64,000 bases of DNA, taken from contig JAACJM010000301.1 in NCBI GenBank assembly GCA_013368315.1, forward strand, positions 30,253 through 94,252, written 5' to 3'. The stretch is from Tetrapyrgos nigripes (lineage: Eukaryota > Basidiomycota > Agaricomycetes > Agaricales > Campanellaceae). The notes under the pieces were generated by a model that saw only the letters and a program-made list of their open reading frames with translations, was not told where the DNA came from and ran no database searches. Each line of letters starts with the position of its first letter. Within the stretch, counting starts at the first letter, position 1. The position numbers and the translations under genes were made by a program. Shown here piece after piece: positions 34,501 to 46,079 of this stretch.

Positions 34501-36368
34501 CTCAAGAAATGGACCACCATATTCAAGACCTGCTCTTCATCATGGCATCTTGGCATGCGCTTGCGAAGCTTCGCTTACATTCCGAAACTACTCTACATAT
34601 TTTTGAGGGCGTGACTCGTGAATTAGGAATTCAGCTCCGGAATTTCAAGAAGCAGGTCTGTGACACAGTCGAAACACGTGAAACTCCCAAGGAACGTACC
34701 AAATGCGAACGACGAGAAGCTCTGGATGATGAATGAAAAGCAAAGGAAGGAGGGAAATCACAGCAGGACAAAGATACATGAAGGAAGCAGGGAAAAGAGA
34801 GTGACGAGGGGAAGGGGAAAAAGAACAAAGGATCGAGCAGGAAAAGGAAACAAGGCAATAGTGAATCGGGAGATGAGGGGAAAGGGAAAAGAAAGCAGAC
34901 GAAGAAAAGACGCAAGATACAGAAGAACTTCAACCTCTTTACGTACAAGATGCATGCTCTACCTGACTATGCACCGACCATTCGCTGCAAGGGAACAACT
35001 GATAATTATAGCACTCAAATCGTACGTTCTTCTCATTCATCTAGTCAAAAGATCTGTGCTAATCATCTTAGTATAGGGCGAGCAAGAACATAAACTTGTC
35101 AAAGTTTTCTATGTTCGGACCAATAAGCGAAACTTTGTTTTCCAAATTTCCAAGCAGAACGCTCGTCAACGCCGTTCCAAGTCTATTGCGCAGCGAGAAC
35201 CTCGTCAATTGAAGAAGAGTCCACTCATGAAGGAGACTGATCCTGATCCTCTGCCACCTACAAACCCGAACAAATTGTACCACATTTCTGACAGTGAGCG
35301 CTACCCCATAACCATTGATCAGTTCATGCAGAACCATCACAATGATGAAGCCATCAGAGTAAGTAAAATGTCTTTGAACTCTCACACCTAGGCAACAATT
35401 AAATACTTTACAGGACTTTGGGCTCAAACTCCGTAACTATGTGCTCACTTTTCTCGGACGCAAAGAGGATCCGTCAACGTTCACACCAGCAGATCGAAAC
35501 TTGATCATCATTCAGAATAACAAGATGTTTGAACACAAGATACTCCGCACAAACTTTATCACCTATGATCGACGGCGGGATCAAGACTTCATCAATCCTC
35601 GCACACGCTCAGATGTGATGGTCCTAGCGGCCGAGGATGAGCAGAGCACTCATCCTTACTGGTACTGTCGAGTACTGGGTATCTTTCACGTCAATGCCCT
35701 CAGCAAAAAAGATCCCCTTGGAACGCCTGCCAAGCCAATCTACTTTCTTTGGGTACGATGGTATCAGCTCGATAATTCATACAAACATGGCTTTTCCAGC
35801 TACTGTCTACCCCGTGTTTCGTTCATTGATTCCTCAGATCCAAATGCGTTTGGGTTCATTAATCCCAAAGATGTACTTCGAGCTGCGCATCTCATTCCGC
35901 ATTTCCCAAAAAAGACCACAAAATCTTTGCTGTCTGTATCCATCGCACGACGAGACGACGAGAATGATAGAGATTGGCGATACTACGACATCAACATGTG
36001 CGTACTTGCTTAAATTTGATTGATATCTATTCTTAAACGTTTCCTCATATAGATTTGCCGATCGGGATATATTCATGCGATACACCGGTCTAGGTGTTGG
36101 TCATATAGCCACATATCACTCCACAAGTGCTCTTCGCGAACAGATCAATGAAAAGTATGGTAACGTTACAGATGATGCAGAGGACGAGGATGCAGAGATT
36201 GCACAGGAAAATGAGGTTGATGAGGGCGAGATGGGAATTGCTAGTGATGAGGAGGGTGTTGATGGCGTCGTATACGACCAGGAGGGTGAGGCTGATGACG
36301 AGGAAGGTGACGAGAATGAGGAGGGAGCGAATGATGAAGTGGAGCATATTGGATACTCTGTACTATAA
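31560..36368 (+). pseudogene. Plavaka-like transposase, multi-exon, inactivated
   Basis: First exons 31560-31724, 31778-31853, 31910-32941, 33016-33443 and 33496 onward keep phase. The N-terminus CEHCDDNVVNDTSRAVQAHL-x7 has a C2H2/BED-like finger. It continues through NWFAPFLNPSSFRLTNWY, the IMIYSDATRVNTFGNTSLWP stretch and IVYSADYPEKMLLACLK with CPCPRC. Further on are FAVDLMHEFELGVFKALFEH, a C-terminal TFTPADRNLIIIQNN and HPYWYCRVLGIFHVN, and an acidic tail; these are hallmarks of the Plavaka-like transposases common in Agaricomycetes. Defects: T6 at 33595-33600 where T5 restores WFLLLDDGFV, and two in-frame TGA codons (34734 and about 34782) in a Lys-rich linker, each one C-to-T change from CGA. 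Function, if active, would be cut-and-paste transposition. Confidence 0.75.
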
Positions 36369-37402
36369 CTCTTGGTAATGAAAGATATGTGTATGTCAAC
36401 AGAATTTCTAGATTTCTTGTCAGTACATTATTATTTATACTATCTACATATTCAGAAGATATCTGGCCTTAGTGGTACATCCCCAGTACTAGAGGAGGTA
36501 TTCTCAGTGCGAGAGTCGACAAGTACAAGACCGTGGGAACAGTTTTTTGCCCAAATTCGCAAGCAAGCAACGAACTCGCACAAAATCTTCAAGGAATGAA
36601 CCATGCCAGTCAAACCTCAACAGGTAAAGCTATATCAGGCCATACCTATCCTAACAGACTGTGCAGGCATACATCACATCATATCACATCATACCTGAAG
36701 CTACCAGTCCGGTAGGGTCTTACCTGCCCTGACAAGGGCCCACCAGAATTGCGAGGTATTCCCAGCCGTGTATTCCCTACCAGATTGGGTATTCTCTGAC
36801 ATTTATTTGGCACTTTTCGTGATGGATGATGTAAGCGTGCCAAGACGTTGCAAGGTCATCGGTCATCGTTAACCACGTCGGACCCTTCAATGGCCTCAGC
36901 GTCCACCTTCCATTGATCTCGACCATTCACACAGCCACATTAGATATTCCTTGTATCCATTTGTAGTACCAAAGCTCAAATTGCCGTTGGTAGACTTAAT
37001 GTGTGTGCTACCCCTATTCTCAGACTTGGATATTCCTCAACGAACATAAGTCCACTCGAGCTCGGTTCGATACCATGATGCTATTATTCCTTGCGTACTA
37101 ATGATATTCCTCCTTATACGAAGCTATAATTACAAATAAATTTACACCCTATAGCTAGTAGCAGTTGTTGTAGCTATCATTGTTTCCATCTCAAAATACA
37201 GGGGAACACATCTTATGAGTGGCGAAGAGTTATCATGCTGATTGACTGACCCCTGAGTCTTGAGGACCTTAGAGGACACCTAGGCTTCTGGTTCATTATG
37301 TCATGATGATGCTAAGTCTATGTTCCTCAACCTACAGCTAGCCCAATACCGGAACACCACTCAAAGTACTCTATAAAGACTTAACGGCGGGAGTACCCAT
37401 CG
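36369..37402. other. Right subterminal region of the Plavaka-like element
   Basis: No gene seen. It holds ggtat/atacc-type motifs (36610-36810) matching those at the left end, then AT-rich sequence up to the inverted repeat. Confidence 0.45.
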
Positions 37403-37507
37403 AAGGGCATCAAACTGCCCGGAAATACACTAAACGCCTTATGTGAGAGGCGCTTCAGGTACCCATCGAAGCCTTATAGAAGTCCGATCAATTGGTCATG
37501 ACAGGTG

Positions 37508-37515
37508 CGTCAATC
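37508..37515 (+). repeat. Target-site duplication cgtcaatc (right)
   Basis: Exact copy of 27640-27647. Confidence 0.9.
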
Positions 37516-37529
37516 CTAATCCCATTCAA

Positions 37530-38020
37530 ACAGCTAACCTCCCTGCCCTTCTTTCACCAACATCCCTGACCTCTCCTGGCCCCGCTACTCTCCTCTCCCA
37601 AGGGGTTTCTACACTACCCAACCTCCGTTATTTTCAGTTACCGACAGTATGGAATGCAATGTTGTTGACTGAGAGGTTGAAGAAAAGCGTACTTGGGTCT
37701 CTGCTCGCCTTCTTCTGCAGCGGGATCCAGGAGGATAAGTAGTGGTGCGAGTGGGTTTGGTGCGTCCTCAAGAGGGGTAGGAGGGGTGGTGTCCAGTGGT
37801 CTATATATGTCTGAAGCGATGAAATACCTAAGGTTGGGACGTACGTGTCTTCTCCTTCATTTCTTCACATCTTTACACTCTTCCCCCCCTTTTTTCCCCC
37901 TCCTTTCTTTCCCCCCGGAGCCCAAAGTCCCTCTCTTCGTCTTATTGGCTGCTTTCTCTCTCCCTCTTGGGTTCACTATTTTGCATTTTCTCTCTTTGCT
38001 GCGCACTGGATACCGATAAC
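37530..38020 (+). other. Unidentified coding-like segment of R2, block B
   Basis: Same segment as 6640-7150, with LFVLLAAFSLPLGF near the end of the readable part. It is broken by shifts. Confidence 0.3.
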
Positions 38021-38592
38021 TGACTTAGTTTTTCCCCACTGTCCATTCCATCTTTCCTTCCTGTTGCGCCTACCTCGTAGCGTCCACCTCCCGATTCCCC
38101 GAACCGCATCCTGATTCCGACTCTCCGTACTCCTACCCCCATACCCCCATACCTCATATCCCTACCTATACTCCTAACCGCACGCACACTACCATTACTA
38201 TTGGAAACACAGCCCCATCCTATGAATACCGTTCTCAAACCATAGCCGTCGGGTTTGCCAGTCTGGGAGGCTAGGGCTTGGTGTGTCGGCATCGCTGTCT
38301 TCCGTCGTCACAGTCAGTTCTACTGCCTAGATCTCGGCGGGTACTTCGTCTGGTCAGCTGCTATGGCTACTGCTAGAAATGCGTCTGCATCTCCATCTAG
38401 ATGTGGAGGGGGGTTCTCGCTCTCTGTCGTCTGGCTCTAGGTGTCCTACAGCCGCAACTACTACCAATAAAAATGCTGAGCTGACCGACAAGTGCTCCAT
38501 GGAGGAATCAGGGCAGGGAGTGGGAGGGACGAGTTTGGGCATTGCAGGTTTCCGCCTCTTACCCGGGATATTACATAGAAGGCTTCGGAAGC

Positions 38593-39300
38593 ATGGCTCC
38601 TGGATTCCGCATTGTCTACTCTGAGCGGGCAAAGAAGTGTCTTTGGATGGATTTCTAGGTATTTCTTTTTTGTTTCTCTTGCTTTCTCTTACCCGGGTCA
38701 AATGTCTAAAGGTTTCCTTTCTAGACTGGTACAACAACGAAGACGTCCCACTTCGACTTCACTACCTCAAATCCTTCCTCTCCGGTGCACGATACTCCGG
38801 TTCTGACTCCCAAACTCCTTCATGGGTCGATTTCTACAATACAGACGACATTTCTACCTTCTCGCATGAGCCCTACACCGGTCTACGCGCAAACCGTTCT
38901 CGTGAGGCTGCATTAGTCAAGAGGCTTGAGACACTCGACAGGCGTACCTCTGAAGGTCATACAAACTCGGGCGAGTCTTCTCTTCCATCTTTGTTGAAGT
39001 CAGAGAATCCAACGAAATACCCGGTGATGCATGGGATAACATGGGGTGGAGATGGAGAGGGAAAGGGTTGCGAGACTGGGCAGAAACGAGGGTGACGGGG
39101 TTAAAGAAGTCGGCGGGATGGGTGAGGACGAGGACTTTCAAAGTCATTACATCACTCTCAAGATGAGGCTGGGTATCCCTGAGGGTCCTGAGGCTCAGAA
39201 GGTGTCCAAAGACTTCGCGGTTTATGGTACGTTTTCGTATTTCTTCATTGCGTTCATTTTGCTTATTTAACCATTTTGCTAGAACTCCTTCCTCCAGAAG
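38593..39300 (+). pseudogene. EthD-like gene, copy 5 (best preserved middle)
   Basis: ATG 38593 gives MAPGFRIVYSE; a missing C (GAGCGGG for GAGCCGGG) then shifts exon 1. After the intron, exon 2 is open to 39095: DWYNNEDVPLRLHYLKSFLS, then SQTPSWVDFYNTDD, REAALVKRLETLDRRT and NPTKYPVMHGITWGGDG. A deletion after GEGKG breaks the frame, and the remaining parts (GLGIPEGPEAQKV homolog) lie in another frame. It shows the two-module plan of the family: a first barrel with HVPLR, then a second part ahead of the last exon. Confidence 0.55.
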
Positions 39301-39920
39301 CTGCAGAGTCCTACACTCAGCACGTTGCTGGAAACGCGAATCTAGACTGGTACAACAAGAAACACGTCCCACTTCGACTTCACCACCTCAAATCCTTCCT
39401 CTCCGACACCCGATACTCTGCTTCCGCCTCCGAAACTCCTTCATGGGTTGCTCTATGTGACATAGACGACAAAAATACCTTCTCACATGAACCCTACACT
39501 CGTCTACACGCAAATGCCAAACCGTTCTCCTCGCGAAGCTCCCCCGGTCAAGAGACTCGAGATGCTTGACAGGCGTACCTGTGAAACATATACCGACAGA
39601 GTTGGGCGAGTCTTTACTCTTCGCTGGCCTCCTCGTTAAGGTCCGAGAATCCTACGAGTTATCTGGTGATGCATGGGACAACGTGGGATGGAGATGCAGA
39701 GAGGGAAAAGGTTGCGAGAGAGTGGGTGGAAACGAGTATGATGGAGTTAAAGAAGATAGAGAGATGGGTGAGGACGAGGACGTTTAAAGTGATAGATGGG
39801 GTTGGATATCCCTGAAGATCATGAAGCTCAGAAGGTGCCCATTTACTTCGCGGTCTATGGTATGTCTTCGTGTTTCTTCATTGCGCTCAATCGGGTTGCT
39901 TATCTGTTTTTCGTTGCTAG
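39283..39920 (+). pseudogene. EthD-like gene, copy 6 (fused fragment)
   Basis: Open at 39276-39569: the last exon of copy 5 (LLPPEAAESYTQHVAGNANL) runs straight into DWYNKKHVPLRLHHLKSFLS. An insertion near HANAKPF ends the frame. Downstream fragments carry stops. Confidence 0.5.
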
Positions 39921-39949
39921 AATTACTCACTCCGGAAGCGTGGGGTCCC

Positions 39950-40480
39950 CCTGACGTCAATCCTATTCAGATGGCTAATCTTCCTGCCCTCCTTCACCGA
40001 CATCCTCAACCTCTCCTAGCCCTGTTACTCTCCTCTCCCAAGGGCTCTCTACACTACCCAGCCTCTTTACTATTTCGACTCAGTTACCGAAGGAGTGGAA
40101 CGACGTGTTGTTGACTGTGTCGAAGAATGAGAGGTCGGAGAAAATCGCGCTTTGGTCTGATAGTCTTACCGCTACGCCAGGATCCAAGAAGAAGAAGATG
40201 AGTGGTGATGCGAGTGGGTTTGGTGTGTCCCCCAGAGGGGGAGGACGGGTAGTGTTTAGTGGGCTACTCTGATGCAAAGAAATATCCGAGATTGGTAGCT
40301 AAGACGTACGTGTCTTCTCCTTTTCTTTACATCTTTTCCCTTTCCCCCCTCCCACCCTCGTCTTTCCCCCTGGGGCCCAAAGTCCCTCTCTTCGTCTTCT
40401 TGGTTGCTTTCTCTTCCTCTCTTCAGTTCATGGTTTCGCATTTCTCTCTTTGCTGTCCACTCAATGCTGATAACTGACTC
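39950..40480 (+). other. Unidentified coding-like segment of R2, block B second copy
   Basis: Homologous to 6640-7150 and 8420-8818. No intact frame. Confidence 0.3.
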
Positions 40481-40826
40481 GCTTCTCATTACTCTTTCCC
40501 CATCCCGCCATCCCGCCATCCTTCCCGTTACCCCTTCCAGATACACCTACTCCCTGTCACCTACCCATAATGCATCCCACATTCTGATACACCTACCCCC
40601 ATCACCCACCCCCTACTGGACACATACATGGATACCCAGTCCTATTGTGGAACTGTTCCCAAACTATGCCCGTTGGCTTTGAGAGACTCGGATGGGACGT
40701 GTCGGCGTCGATGCCTTCTGTCGCAACTGCAGACCCAACGACAGAGGCCTACATGGTCATCTTTTACGACGGGCTCAGATATAGAGGTGGAATCGTCAAG
40801 CTCTGGCTCTGGCTCCAGCTGTCCTG

Positions 40827-42683
40827 TATGCTTGTAAATTGTGGACAAAATTATCTCCCGAACTTTCCTCTGATTTTTACCCTTTTCACACTTCCCCAGG
40901 CCGTTTTCTCCTGCCGAACTTCTCTTCAAGCCAATCGAACATTTGTTGCAGGATCGCACTTCTCTCCGATAATTCCCGCGAACACTTTGAGCGTGACGCG
41001 TGACATCTCTCCTCTCCCCAAATGTAGCTCACCGAACACTTCTAGTAAATACTTCTTGTCGCGCGAACACTTCTCGTCGTCGAACAAACACTCTAAGCGT
41101 GATGTGACATCTCTCCTCATTCCCTTTTGATCCAGATTTCCGCCACACACTTCCTTGGCAAGGGGTTTTGCATTTCTTGGAAATATGAGAGCATGGCCGC
41201 TGGCGGCTGCAAAGTATCCATTCAGAGAAGCAAGATGGCCAGGACACTGGGCCGGCCGGATGAGGAGACTGAAAAGAGTGACGAGAGTTGAACTGGGGAC
41301 AATGGAAGATCCAAAGAGGTTTATAAAGACTCACTGATTAGCCTTGCGCAGGCCTTGAGGTTCGGACCTCAGGCCCTGCATAGGGCTCCGCGCCGTACCA
41401 GTACTGTACGGTTTGTACTGGTACCGTACGACGGATACGGTCCCATACCGTACAAGGCCGCTGCAGGGTCCAATACGGGTACGGGTACTGGACGGGTAAA
41501 CCCGTATTGGACCGTATTTTTTACGGCCGTCGTATGGGTTTGTACGGTATACGGGTCAGCCATGCATCGGCGAAGGCTTTTCTCTGTGTTTATGCCATAT
41601 GCTACCTCTGTAAATTAAATATCGTCAAATATTGAGCAGTTTGCGGCGGAAAATCTTGGGAAAATTGATGCTTGATCACATCAAGGGAAAATGTACTTAC
41701 CAAAAAAGGTGCGTAGAGACCTGCCGAAGTATTGCCAAAATGCTTTGTGCCTCAAAGTCATCTCGAACACACTATTAACGTTGAGCGGTGCACTACATCA
41801 AATTGTTTCTCGCATTAATTCCTCTCAATAAGTCCCAATAAGTCTATTTCAAATCAGATTCCTGGCCATTTCCTGGCAAAAAGACCCGTATACCCGTATT
41901 AACCCGTAATACTGCCGTATCAGTACCTGTCCCGTATCATACAAGCTTCCAGATGAACCTGTACGAATACGGGGACGGGTACACCGTACCAGTACTGGAC
42001 CCGTAAAAAATACGGGCGTACCAGTATTACTGGACGGTGCGGAGCCCTAGCCCTGCAGGCCTCATTGTTTGCTGCGGAAACTTAATTTCCGACTCTCCCC
42101 GATGACATACTTCGTCATACTGACTCCAATGTCATAGTGTCCTGTGTGGAGTAAACTCTTTGACTGTTGTCGTAGATTGAGAAGAAGCGTGGGACATCCG
42201 CCTTCCAAATTTGGTGCACCACTTGCGCTTGTGGCTTTGAAAGAAGTGTGGGACACTCGCCCTCCAAATTTGGTACATAAAAAAAATTGCCCTCCCCATG
42301 CGTGGCCTCTGCAGAGAAATAGATCTGCTACAAAGCTTTCTAGTAACATGATGGTGTGCGTTGGAATTTGAAAGTTCGGAAAATAGAGAGATGTGAGCGC
42401 TGTCACGTCACGCTTAGAGTGTTTGTTCGATGACGAGAAGTGTTCGCGTGACGAGAAGTATTTACTAGAAGTGTTCGGTGAGCTAGATTTGGCGAGAGGA
42501 GAGATGTCACGTGTCACGCTCAAAGTGTTCGTGGGAATTATCGGAGAGAAGTGCGATCCTGCAACAAATGTTCGATTGGCTTGAAGAGAAGTTCGGCAGG
42601 AGAAAACGGCCTGGGGAAGTGCGAAAAGGGTAAAAATCAGAGGAAAGTTCGGGAGATAATTTTGTCCACGATTTACAAGCATA
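40827..42683. mobile_element. Fold-back element with about 300-base inverted repeats, direct repeat gtcctg
   Basis: 40827 to about 41130 and 42380-42683 are inverted copies with few differences (start tatgcttgtaaat). They are flanked by gtcctg at 40821-40826 and 42684-42689. The interior has no transposase and hosts a nested hAT-like element (41381-42049). The minus frame 42062-42721 simply reads through the right arm. The superfamily is not clear. Confidence 0.65.
41381..42049. mobile_element. Nested hAT-like non-autonomous element, 669 bases, TACGG-rich
   Basis: Ends tagggctccgc and its inverse, flanked by exact 8-base duplications gccctgca (41373-41380 and 42050-42057), as in the hAT superfamily. 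Both flanks inside the element (about 41385-41550 and 41885-42035) are packed with TACGG/CCGTA motifs on both strands, which may be transposase-binding sites. No coding capacity. Confidence 0.8.
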
Positions 42684-42739
42684 GTCCTGGGGCCACCACT
42701 GCCTCTGTTGAATTGGCGCATTCAGTTGCAGCCATCAAC

Positions 42740-43020
42740 GTATTCTATGTAGAACAATAGTAGTAGTTATATATAGAACAATAAGATTATATAGACAATA
42801 AAGTGTAGTACTACAATAGTGTACGAAACCAGCATTGTTCTATCCAGTACAATAGAATCTTATTGTTACTCTAGTATTAGTTTACATGTATTTGTACCTC
42901 CTTAAAGGTATATAAGGACTGGTAGATAGTCCTTCAAATAACAAGTTTCATACTTAACCCTCATCGCTCTACAAGCCTCTAACTAGCCTTATAAGCTACT
43001 TTTTATCCACAGGTAAGTTG
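42740..43020 (+). other. AT-rich stretch, possible solo LTR remnant
   Basis: Contains aaaggtatataaggactgg (TATA-like) and an AT-rich upstream part, reminiscent of a retrotransposon LTR. No paired copy or clear ends are visible in the window. Confidence 0.25.
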
Positions 43021-43346
43021 CGTAGTTGCCACTGCGTTTAGTAGTGTACAAGCCATACCATGCCTGCTTAACAGCCTCTAACAACACCAAGACGACAGAT
43101 AACGGGAAAGAGGGATTATGTTCTAAAGACCCGTCGCCCGGACAGGATGCACGCTGAGAAGCAAAAACACATTGCGGAATACGGACTGGAACATCATTTC
43201 TGCTTTTCAATGCTACCACCACGTCAGCATTCCTGGATCCTTCATCGTTCATTTTGAGCTGGCGAAGACATGCATTTGGACGAATTATAAGGTATGTCTG
43301 TTGCCTTTTCTTACCCGGGTCAAACATCTAAATGTTTTCTCTCTAG

Positions 43347-43737
43347 CAAGGGGGTCCAAAAAGAATTAAATTATACCGGGGGTCGGAAAAAAAATTTGCG
43401 CCCCCATCAAGGGAACCTACCTACCTTACCTTCCTTATATAGTAGGTTACCTGCTTAATATAGCAATAGCATGTGACTTATGATTACATAAATTATTTGA
43501 ACTGCTGTGCTAGTCAGAAGCTTTGCGGAACCTTCAATGAAAAATTGACTGCAACGTGGTCAAAGCAGTATTATCAGACCTTAGATGCATTGTGAACAAC
43601 ATGTATTACTGCCAACAGTGAGCGAAAAATTGTTCTAAGGCGCATTTTCGGGGGGGTCAAAAAAAAATTTTTCGCCTCCTCCAGAGGAACCTACCTACCA
43701 ACCCCCGGTATGGGATTTCCCGGTCCGGACCCCCTTG
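43347..43737. mobile_element. hAT-like MITE, 391 bases, in an EthD-gene intron
   Basis: Terminal repeats caagggggtcc (11 of 11) with exact 8-base duplications ctctctag at 43339-43346 and 43738-43745. The duplicated string is the intron's 3' splice site, so acceptor sequence lies on both sides. Interior motif gaacctacctacc occurs near both ends in the same orientation. Sister copy at 46363. Confidence 0.88.
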
Positions 43738-43745
43738 CTCTCTAG

Positions 43746-45112
43746 ACTGGTATAACAGTGAACACGTCCCACTTCAACGGCTTCACTACCTCAAATCTTT
43801 CCTTTCCGGTGCCCGATACTCTGCTTCTGACTCCTACACTCCTTCATGGGTCGCTCTCTATGACATTGGCGACATCTCTGCCTTCTCGCATGTGTCCTAG
43901 ACCCGTCTACGTGCCAATCGTTCTCCTCGAGAAGCTGCGTTAGTCAAGAGGCTGGAGATACTTGACAGGCATACCTGTGAAGTACATACAGACTCGGGCG
44001 AGTCTTCTCTGACCTCCTCGTTATGGTCTGGAAATCCAACAAAGTACCTGATGACGCATGAGAGAACATGGGATGGAGATGTAGAGAGGGAAAAGGCTGT
44101 GAGAGAGTGGGTGGAAATGAGTGTGACGTAGTTAAAGAAGACGGAGGGATGGGTGAGGATGAAGACGTTTAACGTGATAGACTCTCTCAAGACGGGGCTG
44201 GGTATCCCTGAGGGTCCTGGAGCTCAGAAGGTGTCTATTTACTTCGCAGTCCATGGTACGTTTTCATATTTCTTCATTGCGTTCATTTTGCTTATTTATC
44301 TGTTTCTCGCTGCTAGAATTCCTTACTCTGGAAGCCGCAGAGTCCTATGTTCACCATGTTGCTGCAAACACAAATCTAGATAGTACTGGTACAACAACTT
44401 ACAACGGACATGTCCCGCTTGGAGTCTACCACCTCCGAGTCAAATCTTTCCTCTCCGATGCCCACTACTCCGTTATGGGTCGCTCTGTGTGAAATAGACA
44501 ATACGAATACCTTCTCACATGAATCCTACACCCGTCTACACACAAACCGTTCTCCTCGCGCTTGAAGCTGCCCTGATCAAGAGGCTTGAGGTACTCGACA
44601 GGTGTACCTGTGAAACATATACCAACAGAGTTGGGCGAGTCTTCTTTGGCCTCCTTGTTAAGGTCTGAGAATCCTACGAGGTATCTGGTGATGCATGGGA
44701 TAACTTGGGATGGAGATGCAGAGAGGGAAAAGGTTGCAAGAGAGTGGGTGGAAACGAGTGTGACGGAGTTAAAGAAGACAAGGATGGTGAGGATGAGGAC
44801 GTTTAGAGGGATAGACTCTCTCAAGATGGGGCAGGGTGTCCCCGAGGATCCTGTGGCGCAGAAGATGCCTATTTACCTCGCAGTCTATGGTATGTCCTCG
44901 TATTTCTTTTTGTGTTCATTCCTCTCATTCTTTCATTGTCCTTTGCTAGAATTTCTTACAGCCAAATCAGCAGAGTCTTGCGCCAAGCAGCTTGCCGGAA
45001 ACACGAACAATTTCTCCAAGTTCTTATCATAGACATACAAGTTTGGAATCTGTATCGCGTATATCCCGGTGTTGGTCAAGGAAATTTTCATGTATACGTA
45101 GAAGCTGCATAA
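43746..45112 (+). pseudogene. EthD-like copy 7, ending in the only readable C-terminus
   Basis: After the MITE, exon 2 reads DWYNSEHVPLQRLHYLKSFL, then SYTPSWVALYDIGD. A stop at GCATGTGTCCTAG and later shifts break it. The segment repeats the middle module twice (about 43920-44330 and 44570-44960). The last exon reads VWNLYRVYPGVGQGNFHVYVEAA in two joined frames and ends at TAA 45110-45112, showing the C-terminus the other copies have lost. First-exon sequence before the MITE is replaced by unrelated DNA. Confidence 0.5.
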
Positions 45113-45543
45113 TCTCGAATTTTCAACAATAGAAGCGTACTATTATCAGCCTACTCTTAGTTACATCTCTCAGTGGCGTCCACAGTCTTAGGATACAGTG
45201 CGACTGTCGACGCTGAACGCTTTCCAGATGTTTACATTATCATCCAAGGAACCCTTCCTTCTACTCTTCAAGCTGCTCTGCCAATCAGGTGTCATGCCTT
45301 TCGGCCCTCGTAATATAATTGCATTTCTCCTAATAACCCAAACGATGAGTAATGTACTGAGTGAGGACAGACAGGTTATACCAAGGAAGAAAAAAGAGGG
45401 ATAAAATAAGACAAAATAAAAGGATATGGAAACCAGACCTATCACATACCGCTAACGTAGAATCATCAACGGAGACGTACAGCCGGAATGGAATTCATGC
45501 TGCTCAATAATCTCGAGAAACAGCAGTAGCAATTCTCGGATTG
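45113..45543. other. Block B end, including paralogous empty site
   Basis: No gene. It includes gtactgagtgaggacaga at about 45355-45372, the uninterrupted counterpart of the composite-transposon target in block A. Confidence 0.5.
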
Positions 45544-45551
45544 GTACACTC

Positions 45552-46079
45552 CAAGGGGTCTCCAAAATGATATGACCAGACCGGACGTTCCTTTTTGGTC
45601 ATAAGGTCCAGCTTGACCCCCCCCCCTCCCCCTCTCCTTCCCAAAAATGGTAAGTGATAAGATAAATATGGCTTACAAATCATGAAATCAGATCAATTTT
45701 TCCTCCTGGCTACCTCATAGGCCCTCTGCTAACCTACAGATGCTGTGGATTAGTGATATATTCTGTGTGACACCTATCATATTGAGGTAGCAAATCATTT
45801 TCTGACAATGTTTGTGATGTGGCACCAGTGGTGACATCACTGATCATGGGAATTACATACCATTTCAAGGTGAGATTTCATTGTTACGGGCCAGAAAGCT
45901 CATTACACATGGCTTTTATGGGTCCTGAGTATGTTTTGTGCACTTTCAGATCCAAATGGCTTCATAAAGTATGTCTATACACCCTTCATGTGATGGTGTA
46001 CCTTTTGGTCATAAGGTCTCTCCAGACCCCCCCTCCCCCCCAAGGTCTGGTCTCAGGTAGACCAACTGAAGACCCCTTG
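45552..46079. mobile_element. hAT-like MITE of a second family, 528 bases
   Basis: Ends caaggggtct and its inverse, flanked by exact 8-base duplications gtacactc (45544-45551 and 46080-46087). Inside, ttggtcataaggtc occurs at two places, each followed by a C-rich tract. No coding capacity. Confidence 0.8.

Larger units (their letters stand above)
27648..37507. mobile_element. Plavaka-like DNA transposon, 9,860 bases, 105-base terminal inverted repeats
   Basis: Terminal inverted repeats 27648-27752 and 37403-37507 start cacctgtcatgacc and differ at one base in 105. An exact 8-base target duplication flanks them. Inside are two divergent genes: a transposase on the plus strand (31560-36368, broken) and an accessory gene on the minus strand (31323-29128, open). 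Subterminal regions at about 28740-28880 and 36610-36810 are rich in ggtat/atacc motifs. I see no gene in 27760-28990. Confidence 0.85.
37516..45112. repeat. R2 array B
   Basis: Block-B counterpart of 6640-11200: unidentified segments at 37530-38020 and 39950-40480, and EthD-like copies at 38593-39290, 39283-39920 and 43746-45112. Insertions at 40827-42683 and 43347-43737 interrupt it. Confidence 0.7.
24600..45490. repeat. Segmental duplication, block B
   Basis: Counterpart of block A: WD40 end, 3' flank, one R1 copy, an R2 array and the trailing sequence up to about 45490. It is interrupted by the 9.86-kb transposon, the fold-back element with its nested hAT-like element, and MITEs. Removing those insertions rejoins the A-like order base to base at the transposon site. 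Confidence 0.7.

Noticed and set aside
42062..42721. 219-codon minus-strand ORF over the fold-back element's right arm
   Set aside because: The same sequence reads open in the left arm in the opposite direction; composition and lack of motifs suggest a chance frame in repetitive DNA.
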